Shown: positions 56,301 to 62,861 of the stretch, in pieces
How the letters are laid out: the number at the start of each line of letters is the position of its first letter
Position numbering within the stretch: the first letter of the stretch is position 1
Assembly: GCF_000383095.1 (NCBI RefSeq)
Contig: NZ_AORL01000010.1
Location: forward strand, 310,001-374,000
Direction: 5' to 3'
Source of the DNA: Sphingomonas sp. PR090111-T3T-6A
Lineage (GTDB): Bacteria > Pseudomonadota > Alphaproteobacteria > Sphingomonadales > Sphingomonadaceae
DNA: 64,000 nucleotides
Position numbers and translations under genes: made by a program
The notes under the pieces: model-generated
Database searches by the model: none
Seen by the model: the letters and a program-made list of their open reading frames with translations, nothing else
What the model was told of the DNA's origin: nothing

Positions 56301-57543
56301 GACGCTGACCGGCATCGGCGGGCAGACCGTCGCCGGGCCGATCGCGGTGGGCGCCGACTTCTCGGGTCGTGTCGATGCGCCGCAGTTGACCGGTGTCGTC
56401 CGCGCCAACCAGCTCCGTTACGAGAATGAATCGACCGGCACGACGATCACCGGCATCGTCCTCGACGGGCGCTTCACCCAATCGCAGTTCCAGCTCAACC
56501 GCTTCACCGGCAAGGCAGGGTCGGGGACGATCCAGGCCTCGGGCACGGTCGGCATCGATGCGGCGGGCGGCTTCCCGATCGACATGACCGCGACGCTGGA
56601 CCACGCGCAGCTCGCGCACTCGGATTCGCTAGGCGCCACCGTGTCGGGCACCGTCTCGGTCACCAATTCGAAGGCGGCGGGCGGGCTCATCAAGGGTGAC
56701 CTCAACATCCAGGACGCGCGCTACCAGATCGTCCGCAACGATGCCGCGCAGGTGAGCGACCTCACCGGCGTGCATCGCAAGGGCGCGCCGCCACCCGAGG
56801 CGACCGCCGCCGCCGGCCCGGCGCCGAGCAACTGGAAGCTCGCCATCCGCGTCCGCGCCGACAACCGCATCTATGTGTCGGGCATGGGGCTCGAATCCGA
56901 ATGGAGCACCAAGATGCGGATCGGTGGCACCACGGGCGCGCCGACCGTGGTCGGCCAGCTTCAGGTGGTGCGCGGCACCTACAGCTTCGCCGGGCGCAGG
57001 CTCGATCTGGAGAACAGCAGCAGGGTGGAATTCAACGGCCCGATGCTGGACCCCGATCTCGACATCACCGCCGACACCTCGGTCGAGGGCGTCACCGCGA
57101 CGATCAACATCGGCGGCACGGCCACGCATCCGCAGATCACCTTCACCTCCACGCCGGCCCTGCCGCAGGACGAGGTGCTGTCACGGCTGCTCTTCGGCTC
57201 GTCGGTGACGTCGCTGTCGCCAATGCAGGCGTTGCAGCTCGCTGCCGCGCTCAACTCGCTGCGCGGGTCGGGCGGCGGCATGAACCCGCTCGGCAAGCTG
57301 CGCGGGGCGTCGGGGCTCGACCGGCTGCGCGTGCTGGGGGCGGACGAATCGACCGGCCGCGGCACCTCGCTCGCGGCGGGCAAGTACATCTCCAACAACA
57401 TCTATGTGGAGGTGATCACGGACACCAAGGGCTTCACCCAGACCCAGCTCACCATCGCGCTCTCCCGCGCGCTGAGCCTGCTCAGTCAGGCGGGCGGGGC
57501 GACGGGGCCGGCGGTGACGCTGCGCTATTCCAAGCACTATTGA
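53344..57543 (+). CDS. tamB: TamB: translocation/assembly module, DUF490 AsmA-like bridge
   Basis: This 1399-residue protein has a short cytosolic start, one inner-membrane helix (AIVVAGLAALLLALIVGFN at about residues 23-41), a long beta-taco periplasmic body (typical turns such as RVRQIEGSIYSHMILHGLEVRD) and the C-terminal TamB/DUF490 domain (RLDLENSSRVEFNGPMLDPDL, ITFTSTPALPQDEVLSRLLFG, VTLRYSKHY). Length is usual. It begins at the ATG overlapping the TamA stop. The pair spans the periplasm and probably moves phospholipids or assists outer-membrane protein assembly. It may serve the autotransporter at 27.6 kb (inference). Confidence 0.95.
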   Translation: MAEEPETVVVIERKPLWTRIAKWTAIVVAGLAALLLALIVGFNTGPGKRFIAGQLAGYTTQSGINIRVRQIEGSIYSHMILHGLEVRDQNGVFLTSPEVAIDWHPFAYLHSKIDLDSVTAGEVRMLRNPSLKPVPSEPNAPTIPDIDLTLGHLRIDRFLLEAPVTGRRHIVRIEGNAVIADRRAQLAVNADALTGPGVAGGDRLRLHIDAVPDKDRLLVDVKLAAPAGGLVDSYAKLGKPLDLTIGGQGDWTLWKGRARAVLGGQPLMDVALTGQNGRFRALGDVRPAIMLTGAAARLTSPAVHIDAAATLDQRKADTTVQLSSAAFTARAQGLFDFAASRFGNVHLDARLLTPGVIAPNLTGRNVAISAVLDGAFMKPAIAYKASADAIAFGTTGVEGLVAEGNATVSADKIIVPIHASARKVTGLNAAAGGLVTGLRVDGDIAYAKGQVFSDNLHLRSDRIDATALILADTATGKYTGALKGRVNDYDVNGLGRINLVTDARLVPGVANGFAIKGHVRVETKRITNASLATQLGGNAVVTADVGYDPKAGATLSNLRMNAPDLRILSGEGAYNLGNGGLRFRAEAWSRTYGPASLVASGSLARPVVVLKAPRPGVGVGLVDLEAVLTGTQAGYQVKARGGSNYGPFTADVLIRNGKGPLAIDVHQLLVAGIGVQGSIVQTASGPFAGALHVSGSGLGGQIQLAAAGADQKADLNITANGAKLPGTPPVTIGSGLVRGALVMRKEGPSFNGSVALVDVRTGTLLVRSARATIDYNAGRGRAALIASGSSGVPFDLSGQAAFTPERILANLKGSANGIAFHLAQPAVVLLQGHDYVLQPATIVLPQGNVELTGRYGATSTVHAKLNGIDIGIAQAFAPSLGVSGQATGTVDVTLHGSAIPEARARVDIANFRRTGALVVSDPVDIAMLGTLGEGGGAFNALIRRGGTTIGRIQARVAAPQGEGFAGLMKAPLTGGIRYNGPAEVLWTLTGIGGQTVAGPIAVGADFSGRVDAPQLTGVVRANQLRYENESTGTTITGIVLDGRFTQSQFQLNRFTGKAGSGTIQASGTVGIDAAGGFPIDMTATLDHAQLAHSDSLGATVSGTVSVTNSKAAGGLIKGDLNIQDARYQIVRNDAAQVSDLTGVHRKGAPPPEATAAAGPAPSNWKLAIRVRADNRIYVSGMGLESEWSTKMRIGGTTGAPTVVGQLQVVRGTYSFAGRRLDLENSSRVEFNGPMLDPDLDITADTSVEGVTATINIGGTATHPQITFTSTPALPQDEVLSRLLFGSSVTSLSPMQALQLAAALNSLRGSGGGMNPLGKLRGASGLDRLRVLGADESTGRGTSLAAGKYISNNIYVEVITDTKGFTQTQLTIALSRALSLLSQAGGATGPAVTLRYSKHY

Positions 57544-57550
57544 GGAAAGA

Positions 57551-58267
57551 TCAGCGCGGCCGGATCGTCGCCCAGATGGGGAGATGGTCCGACGCTCGCA
57601 TCGCGAGCGGCGAGTGGTGCGTGCCGGCATCGATCACGGCCAGATCGGGCGTTGTCATGATGCGGTCGAGCCGCGCGATCGGGCGGCGGGCGTGGAAGCT
57701 CGGCGCGGTGGGGGCGAAGGTGAAATGCCCCATGAAGTCCTTGAGGCAGCCACCCGCGAGGCTCCACTCGTTGAGATCGCCCATCAGCACGGCGGGGAGA
57801 TGGCCGTCGCAGGCCTCGACATGGCGGATCACTGCGCGCGCCTGCTTGCGCCGCCACAGGCCCGAGAGATCGAGGTGCATCCCGACGATGCGCAGCGCCT
57901 GCCCCCGGACCCTGATGTCCGCCATCACCGCTCCACGCGGTTCCAGCACCGGCAGATGGAGCGGGCGATGGTCGAGGATTTCGGCGTCATGCCGGATCAG
58001 GATCGCATTGCCGTGCCAGCCCATGCCGCCGGGGCGGATCTCGTAGGGGACGGGGCGATAGGCGGAATGCTGGGCGATCAGGTCGAAGGGGATGGCGCTC
58101 AGCCGCGTGCCGGTGCGCCGGTCGGCCTCCTGGAGGCAGACGATGTCGGCGTCCAGTTCGGCCAGCACGGACAGGATGCGCTCCGGCTTGCGCAGCCGGT
58201 CCGTGCCGATGGCCTTGCGGATGTTGTAGCTGGCGACCTTGATCGCCATGGCGGCGGGGCCGCTCAC
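57551..58267 (-). CDS. Endonuclease/exonuclease/phosphatase (EEP) family protein
   Basis: This 238-residue metal-dependent phosphodiesterase-fold protein has the EEP blocks KVASYNIRKAIG, DADIVCLQEADRR (catalytic Glu), GNAILIR, GMHLDLS, VLMGDLNEWS and a terminal SDHLPIWATI. No signal peptide or membrane anchor is present. The GTG at 58267 overlaps the stop of the CsbD-like gene (GTGA); the ATG at 58249 is an alternative. It could act on nucleic acid, phosphoinositide-like lipids or phosphatidate; substrate unknown. It converges on tamB with 7 bases between stops. Confidence 0.9.
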   Translation of the reverse strand: MSGPAAMAIKVASYNIRKAIGTDRLRKPERILSVLAELDADIVCLQEADRRTGTRLSAIPFDLIAQHSAYRPVPYEIRPGGMGWHGNAILIRHDAEILDHRPLHLPVLEPRGAVMADIRVRGQALRIVGMHLDLSGLWRRKQARAVIRHVEACDGHLPAVLMGDLNEWSLAGGCLKDFMGHFTFAPTAPSFHARRPIARLDRIMTTPDLAVIDAGTHHSPLAMRASDHLPIWATIRPR

Positions 58268-58626
58268 TTCTCGGTCTTGGTCTTCCCCCGGCGCTTGAAC
58301 GCGAACCAGCCGAGCGCCGCGCCCGCCGCACCGGCGGCAAGCAGCACCAGCGCCGTATTGTCGCCCATCGTGCGCGACACCGCGAAGGAGCCGCGGCGCA
58401 CATAGTCGCGCCCCGTATCGACCGCGTCGCGCGCGGTGGCGGGGGCGTCGTCGATCAGGTCGCGCACCTTGTCGCGGACCTTGCCATAGCCATCCTGAAC
58501 GGTGCCGACGGCCTGGTTGAGCACGCCGCGCGCTTCGAGCTGCTCGTCATTGGCGACCTTGCCGATCGCCTCCTGCGCCGCGCCGAGCGCCTTTTTGGCG
58601 GTACCTTCGATCTGATCCTTGCTCAT
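58264..58626 (-). CDS. CsbD-like stress protein with membrane tail
   Basis: This 120-residue protein has an N-terminal CsbD-like segment (MSKDQIEGTAKKALGAAQEAIGK), a central amphipathic stretch (DKVRDLIDDAPATARDAVD) and one C-terminal transmembrane helix (ALVLLAAGAAGAALGWFAF) followed by a basic tail. CsbD-like proteins are small general-stress proteins. The C-terminal helix resembles ElaB/DUF883-type tail anchors. The stop overlaps the EEP gene start, so they are translated together; functional linkage is unclear. Confidence 0.88.
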   Translation of the reverse strand: MSKDQIEGTAKKALGAAQEAIGKVANDEQLEARGVLNQAVGTVQDGYGKVRDKVRDLIDDAPATARDAVDTGRDYVRRGSFAVSRTMGDNTALVLLAAGAAGAALGWFAFKRRGKTKTEK

Positions 58627-58727
58627 GTGCGTTGCCTCCTGATGGATATGGCCTATTGCGCGAACGAACGCCTGAATCGTGCCTCGGGTTCGAGGAGGGC
58701 CGGTTCGCCTGGAAGGAGATGGATGAA

Positions 58728-59069
58728 ATGCGCGCCCTGACGGCCGGATTGTTCGCCCTGATGATGAGCGCCCCGGCGATGGCCGTGACGCCCTATTGGG
58801 CCAATCCCTTCAACCAGAAGATCATGAACCTCGGCCAGGCCGACCGCGACGGCGCGCTGCGCCGGGCGATCACCGACAACAACCAGCGCTGCGGCCGGCT
58901 GACGCACAGCCGTTATCGCGGGCCCTACGGCAATCTCGGCACCTGGGTGGCGCGCTGCACGCCGGGGGGCGACTATGCAATCTATGCCGGGCCGGACGGC
59001 AGCGTGCAGGTGCGCAAATGCGCCGACCTCAAGGATCTGAAGCTGCCGGAGTGCGGCAAGCTCGACTGA
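58728..59069 (+). CDS. Small secreted protein of unknown function
   Basis: This 113-residue protein has a cleavable signal peptide (LTAGLFALMMSAPAMA). The mature part has a regular PYWANPFNQKIMNLGQADRD helix, NQRCGRL, RGPYGNLGTWVARCTPGGDYAIYAGPDGSVQVRKCADL and a last Cys in LPECG, so four cysteines can form two disulfides. The ATG at 58728 has AAGGAG nine bases upstream. I do not recognise the family. It is divergent from the CsbD-like gene and converges on the ATPase gene. Confidence 0.8.
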   Translation: MRALTAGLFALMMSAPAMAVTPYWANPFNQKIMNLGQADRDGALRRAITDNNQRCGRLTHSRYRGPYGNLGTWVARCTPGGDYAIYAGPDGSVQVRKCADLKDLKLPECGKLD

Positions 59070-59076
59070 TCCCAAG

Positions 59077-60561
59077 TCAGGCATCCGTCGGCGCGCGCTC
59101 GGAGATGGCGGTGGTCCAGCCGAGCGTGGGGAGCGCGATCGCCCGCCCGCCGCGCAGATCGATGCGGATCACGATCGCGCCCTGACCTTCGAGGAAGGAG
59201 AGCAGGCGCTTCGCCCGGCCGGTCGAGTGCGTGCCGTAGACGCGGGCGATCTCCGCGTCGGAGGGGCAGGGCGCCCGCTCCAGCGCGGCGCGCGCGATGA
59301 GCAGGAAGACGCCGCGCGCATCCTCGGGCAGCAACTCGGCTTCGCGGGCGGCATCCGCCATCGGGTCGTCCTCGCCGATCCCCGCGTAGAGGCCGGCGCG
59401 GGCGAGCGACAGGCGCGTGCGGAAGGCTGCGAGGTCGAGGCCTGAATCCGACACGCCGCGCATCCGGCAGCGGACGCCGAAATCCTGGAACAGCACGGCG
59501 GCCGGGCGGAAACTCTCACCCTCGTCGGCGATGATCTCGGCGAGGCAGGCGGCGACCACCGCGTCGCGCTCCTCGGCGGTCGGCTCGGGGCGGCCGCGCG
59601 CTTCCTCGGTGGGCGAGGCGGCGGGCGCCTCGATCGAGCGGAGGAGCTGCTCCATGCTCGGGCGCGGCGGAGGCGGCGGGGCGGCGGGGAGCGGCAGGTC
59701 CAGCTCGGCCGGGCGCTCGAACAGGGCGGCGCGCGCCTCGTCGTCGGGCGCGTTGGGGAGGGGCATCAGCTTCGGTGAGGCGCTGCGGGCCGAAGTCTCG
59801 ACCGCGCCGATCTTGATCGCCAGCGGGCGGCGCGACACCGCCGGCCCGAGCGCGATGAAATGGCCGCGCGCCAGATCGCGGAACTGCTCGGCCTGCCGCC
59901 GCTCCAGCCCCAGCAGGTCGGCTGCGCGCGCCATGTCGATATCGAGGAAGGTGCGACCCATCAGGAAGTTGGAGGCTTCGGCCGCCACATTCTTGGCGAG
60001 CTTGGCGAGGCGCTGCGTCGCGATCACGCCCGCCATGCCGCGCTTGCGGCCACGGCACATCAGGTTGGTCATCGCGCCCAGCGACAGGCGGCGGACCTCG
60101 TCCGACACCTCGCCCGCGACGGCCGGGGCGAAGAGCTGCGCCTCGTCCACCACCACCAGCGCGGGGAACCAGTGCTCGCGGGGGGCATCGAACAGCGTGC
60201 CGATGAAGGTCGCCGCCGCGCGCATCTGGCCCTCGACGTCGAGGCTCTCCAGCGTCAGCACCACCGAGACGCGCTGCTCGCGGATGCGGAGTGCCAGGCG
60301 CTTCAGCTCATTCTCGCTGTGCGCGCCGCCGTCGACGACGACATGGCCGTAGCGATCGGAGAGCGTGACGAAGTCGCCTTCGGGATCGACGATCACCTGC
60401 TGCACCCACGGCGCGCTGCCTTCGAGCAGGCGGCGCAGCAGATGCGACTTTCCCGACCCCGAATTGCCCTGCACGAGCAGACGGGTGGCGAGCAGTTCTT
60501 CAAGATCCATGACGGCGGGCGCGCCATCCGGCGCGGTGCCCATGTCGACAGAGACGGTCAT
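59077..60561 (-). CDS. HerA/DUF87-type ATPase (helicase HerA-like central domain)
   Basis: This 494-residue ATPase has Walker A QGNSGSGKSHLLRR, Walker B ALVVVDEAQLFAP, a sensor block GVIATQRLAKLAKN (with the FLMGRTFLDIDM that follows) and a nucleotide-binding core to about residue 260. A Pro-rich linker and an alpha-helical C-terminal domain follow (residues 300-494; AVLFQDFGVRCRMRG, TGRAKRLLSFLEGQG winged-helix-like). It looks like the ATP-binding DUF87 proteins of alphaproteobacteria rather than the two-gene HerA-NurA set; no NurA nuclease is adjacent. A role in DNA translocation or end processing is likely but unproven. Confidence 0.88.
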   Translation of the reverse strand: MTVSVDMGTAPDGAPAVMDLEELLATRLLVQGNSGSGKSHLLRRLLEGSAPWVQQVIVDPEGDFVTLSDRYGHVVVDGGAHSENELKRLALRIREQRVSVVLTLESLDVEGQMRAAATFIGTLFDAPREHWFPALVVVDEAQLFAPAVAGEVSDEVRRLSLGAMTNLMCRGRKRGMAGVIATQRLAKLAKNVAAEASNFLMGRTFLDIDMARAADLLGLERRQAEQFRDLARGHFIALGPAVSRRPLAIKIGAVETSARSASPKLMPLPNAPDDEARAALFERPAELDLPLPAAPPPPPRPSMEQLLRSIEAPAASPTEEARGRPEPTAEERDAVVAACLAEIIADEGESFRPAAVLFQDFGVRCRMRGVSDSGLDLAAFRTRLSLARAGLYAGIGEDDPMADAAREAELLPEDARGVFLLIARAALERAPCPSDAEIARVYGTHSTGRAKRLLSFLEGQGAIVIRIDLRGGRAIALPTLGWTTAISERAPTDA

Positions 60562-60633
60562 GCCCCCGCTCTTAAAAGCCGTGCGGAGGAGCGCAAGAGA
60601 GTCGCGCCGATCTTGGTCGATCCCGAGGCGGGT

Positions 60634-60939
60634 TCAGCCGTGGGCGTGGCGTTTGCGCGTCTCCGCCGCCTTCCTGGCGGAGGCCGAGCGCTCGGACGCC
60701 GGGCGCGCCGCCGAGGCCTCGCCGCCCGCTTTCCCGCCCTTCTTCGAGGATTCATGCGTATCGGGATGGCCGCGGCCCGAGCCGGACTTGTTGCCGCCGC
60801 CTGATTCCTTGTTCACGGTCGCCCAGGCGCGGCGTTCCGCCTCCTTGTGGCTGACGCCGCGATCCTCATAGCCTTCCTCGATATGCTCGGCCTTGCGCTT
60901 CTGCTTGTCGGTATATTTGTCCTTGTCGCCCTGCGGCAT
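60634..60939 (-). CDS. Small basic KGG-type protein (often annotated as plasmid stabilization protein)
   Basis: This 101-residue, highly charged protein has the helix DKYTDKQKRKAEHIEEGYEDRG, ERRAWATVNKESGGG and a disordered C-terminus with SKKGGKAGGEA and a KKGG/KRHA-rich tail. It belongs to a well-conserved alphaproteobacterial family commonly labelled plasmid stabilization protein, a name without strong evidence; the basic disordered tail suggests nucleic-acid binding or a stress role. The KGG motif resembles stress-induced KGG repeat proteins. It lies upstream of the DUF87 ATPase with a 72-base gap. Confidence 0.8.
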   Translation of the reverse strand: MPQGDKDKYTDKQKRKAEHIEEGYEDRGVSHKEAERRAWATVNKESGGGNKSGSGRGHPDTHESSKKGGKAGGEASAARPASERSASARKAAETRKRHAHG

Positions 60940-60993
60940 GGGAAGTCCTCCGGCTTTTTCCCCGGCCCGCCCAAGGGCTTAACGAACGAGCGC

Positions 60994-61866
60994 TCAGGAG
61001 GGTGCGTGCTTGTCGGCGCGGCGCTTGCCGAAGAGGAGCTTCTGTTCGAGCCGGCCCCTGAGCCCCGCATAATAGGCCTGAAGGAAGGCGAGATCGCGCG
61101 GGCCGCCCTCATCGCTCCAATATTCGCGGTGGATGCGGCGGGCGATGCTGGCGGTGACGGTGGCGATGGCGGGGGCGTGCGCCTGCCGGATAACGGTCTC
61201 CAGCGTCTCCAGCTCATAGACGCCGTAGGCATCCAGCTCCTCGTCGGTGAAGCTCAGGTCCTCGGCCTGTTCGGTCAGCTCGGGGAGCAGCGGGCGGCGC
61301 GGCGCGCGGATCACCCAGGTGCCGGCCAGCAGATCGCCCGCGCGCAAGCGGTCGCGGTTCATCAGCGGCATGAACAGGAAGATCGCGCTCCACAACAGGC
61401 CGCAGATGATCGCCCAGCCCTCCGGTCCATCCTTCCCGCCGCTCATCGCGAGGAAGGTGAGCGGCAGGAAGAACTCCACCTCGCGCATCGCGTTGCGGGC
61501 GATCACGGCGTCGAGCGTCAGCCGTCCGCCATGGCGCGCGATGACCCTGAGGCCCAGTGCGCGCTTGCCCGGCGTCCGCCCGCGCGGCCGCGCCTCGAAC
61601 CAGGTGAAATAAAAGTTCCGCAGGAAGAAGGCCCCCGCCAGCCACAGGGTCCAGGCCGCCCGGAAGGCGACCTCCTTCCCGACGATCATCCCGGCCAGCA
61701 GCATCAGCAGCGTGAAGGCGATGAAGACGCCGCCCAGGATCAGCAGGTCGAGCAGGAAGGCGCCCGCACGCTGCCCGGCATCGGCGAGATCGAGCGGCAG
61801 GCTGATCCCCTCCGGCGTCACCAGCATCCGGACGCGCTTCACCTCGACGGGCAGGCGGCGGCTCAT
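60994..61866 (-). CDS. RDD family membrane protein
   Basis: This 290-residue protein has an RDD domain: about three membrane helices (FLLDLLILGGVFIAFTLLMLL, WTLWLAGAFFLRNFYFTWFE, then GWAIICGLLWSAIFLFMPL) with the conserved first Arg/Asp (AGQRAGAFLLDLL) and RGRTPGKRALGLRV. A cytosolic C-terminal region (from about residue 200) is helical. The ATG at 61866 overlaps the SpoIIM stop (ATGA). In many proteobacteria RDD, SpoIIM and DUF58 proteins form a block with a MoxR ATPase and transglutaminase-like proteins; those partners would lie outside the window. Confidence 0.9.
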   Translation of the reverse strand: MSRRLPVEVKRVRMLVTPEGISLPLDLADAGQRAGAFLLDLLILGGVFIAFTLLMLLAGMIVGKEVAFRAAWTLWLAGAFFLRNFYFTWFEARPRGRTPGKRALGLRVIARHGGRLTLDAVIARNAMREVEFFLPLTFLAMSGGKDGPEGWAIICGLLWSAIFLFMPLMNRDRLRAGDLLAGTWVIRAPRRPLLPELTEQAEDLSFTDEELDAYGVYELETLETVIRQAHAPAIATVTASIARRIHREYWSDEGGPRDLAFLQAYYAGLRGRLEQKLLFGKRRADKHAPS

Positions 61867-62861
61867 GCGGCCTTCCTCGCCGTGCCGTAGAAATAGGCGA
61901 GCCACACGCCGAGCATCGTCACCCCGATGACGTAGCGCAGCGCCTCCACCGTCACGAGCTGCCGCACGAAGCCTTCGAGCAGCGCCGCCACGAACAGCAT
62001 CACCACCACGCCCGCCATCGCGGTGCCCGAGAGCCTGCCCGCATCCGCCATGCTGTCGAGCCGTGACAGCCGGCCGGGGAAGGCGGCGGCCCAGCCGATG
62101 CGAATGCCCGCCGCGCCCGCCACCACGATCGCGAACAGTTCGGTGGTACCATGGACGCAGAGCCAGCCGATCAGGTCGCCCGCCAGCCCCCGCCCGGCAT
62201 AGAGCGCGAGGAAAGCGCCCAGCGTCAGCCCGTTGGCGACCAGCAGCAACGTGCTCGGCACCGCCAGCAGGAAACCCAGCGCGAAGCACAGCAGCGCCAT
62301 CTGCGCGTTGTGCGTGAAGAGGAAGGTGGCGAGCATCTCCAGCCCGTCCATGTGCCGCCCATGGCCTCCGCCGTAGAGCACGTCGCGGAGCATCTGGGTC
62401 GTGGCTTCCGGTCCGCGCCCTTGCGCGAGGTCGCCGGACACCATCGCCGGGAACCAGCCCGGATCGGAAAGGACCAACACATAGCCCGCGATCGTCCCCG
62501 CCAGCAGCAGCAGCGCGGAGGCGATCGTCTCCCGCCACAGCGCCCTCATCGCGGCCGGCCAGTCCTGCCGGAAGAAGGCGAGGATGCGGGGGCCGATCCG
62601 CCCGCGCACGCCGTAGAGGAAGAAATAGGCACGGGTGGAGAGCCCCTCCAGATAGTCGATCAGTGCCCGGTCCAGCGACGTCTCGCGTGCCACCGACAGC
62701 GCCGAGATGGTGGCGCGATAGAGGGTGGGGAGGGCCAGCAGCTCCTCCTCGTCGAGTGCCGCGGCCGAGCGCTTCTCGGCGCGGTCGAGCAGGGCTTCGA
62801 GGCGCCGCCAGTCGGCCTCGCGCTCGGCCCGGAAGCGGGCGGAGGGAAGCGCGCCGTTCAC
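61863..62861 (-). CDS. SpoIIM/DUF95-family integral membrane protein
   Basis: This 332-residue protein has an N-terminal cytosolic region (residues 1-100, ADWRRLEALLDRAEKR, ATISALSVARE) and about six membrane helices (ETIASALLLLAGTIAGYVL, ALLCFALGFLLAVPSTLLLV, GTTELFAIVVAGAAGIRIGWA). The GT(T/S)EL motif and overall topology are typical of SpoIIM-like DUF95 proteins of non-sporulating Gram-negatives. It starts at a GTG overlapping the DUF58 stop (GTGA) and ends overlapping the RDD start, so the three genes are translated in succession. Confidence 0.88.
   Translation of the reverse strand: MNGALPSARFRAEREADWRRLEALLDRAEKRSAAALDEEELLALPTLYRATISALSVARETSLDRALIDYLEGLSTRAYFFLYGVRGRIGPRILAFFRQDWPAAMRALWRETIASALLLLAGTIAGYVLVLSDPGWFPAMVSGDLAQGRGPEATTQMLRDVLYGGGHGRHMDGLEMLATFLFTHNAQMALLCFALGFLLAVPSTLLLVANGLTLGAFLALYAGRGLAGDLIGWLCVHGTTELFAIVVAGAAGIRIGWAAAFPGRLSRLDSMADAGRLSGTAMAGVVVMLFVAALLEGFVRQLVTVEALRYVIGVTMLGVWLAYFYGTARKAA

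Noticed and set aside
60634-60939. Evidence of plasmid origin from the plasmid-stabilization-like protein
   Set aside because: The family is widespread on alphaproteobacterial chromosomes and the name is not backed by a toxin-antitoxin or partition partner here.
60994-62538. One continuous minus-strand open frame that would fuse the RDD protein to an Arg-rich N-terminal extension
   Set aside because: The extension is SpoIIM coding sequence read out of frame. The ATG at 61866 with the ATGA overlap gives a normal RDD protein.
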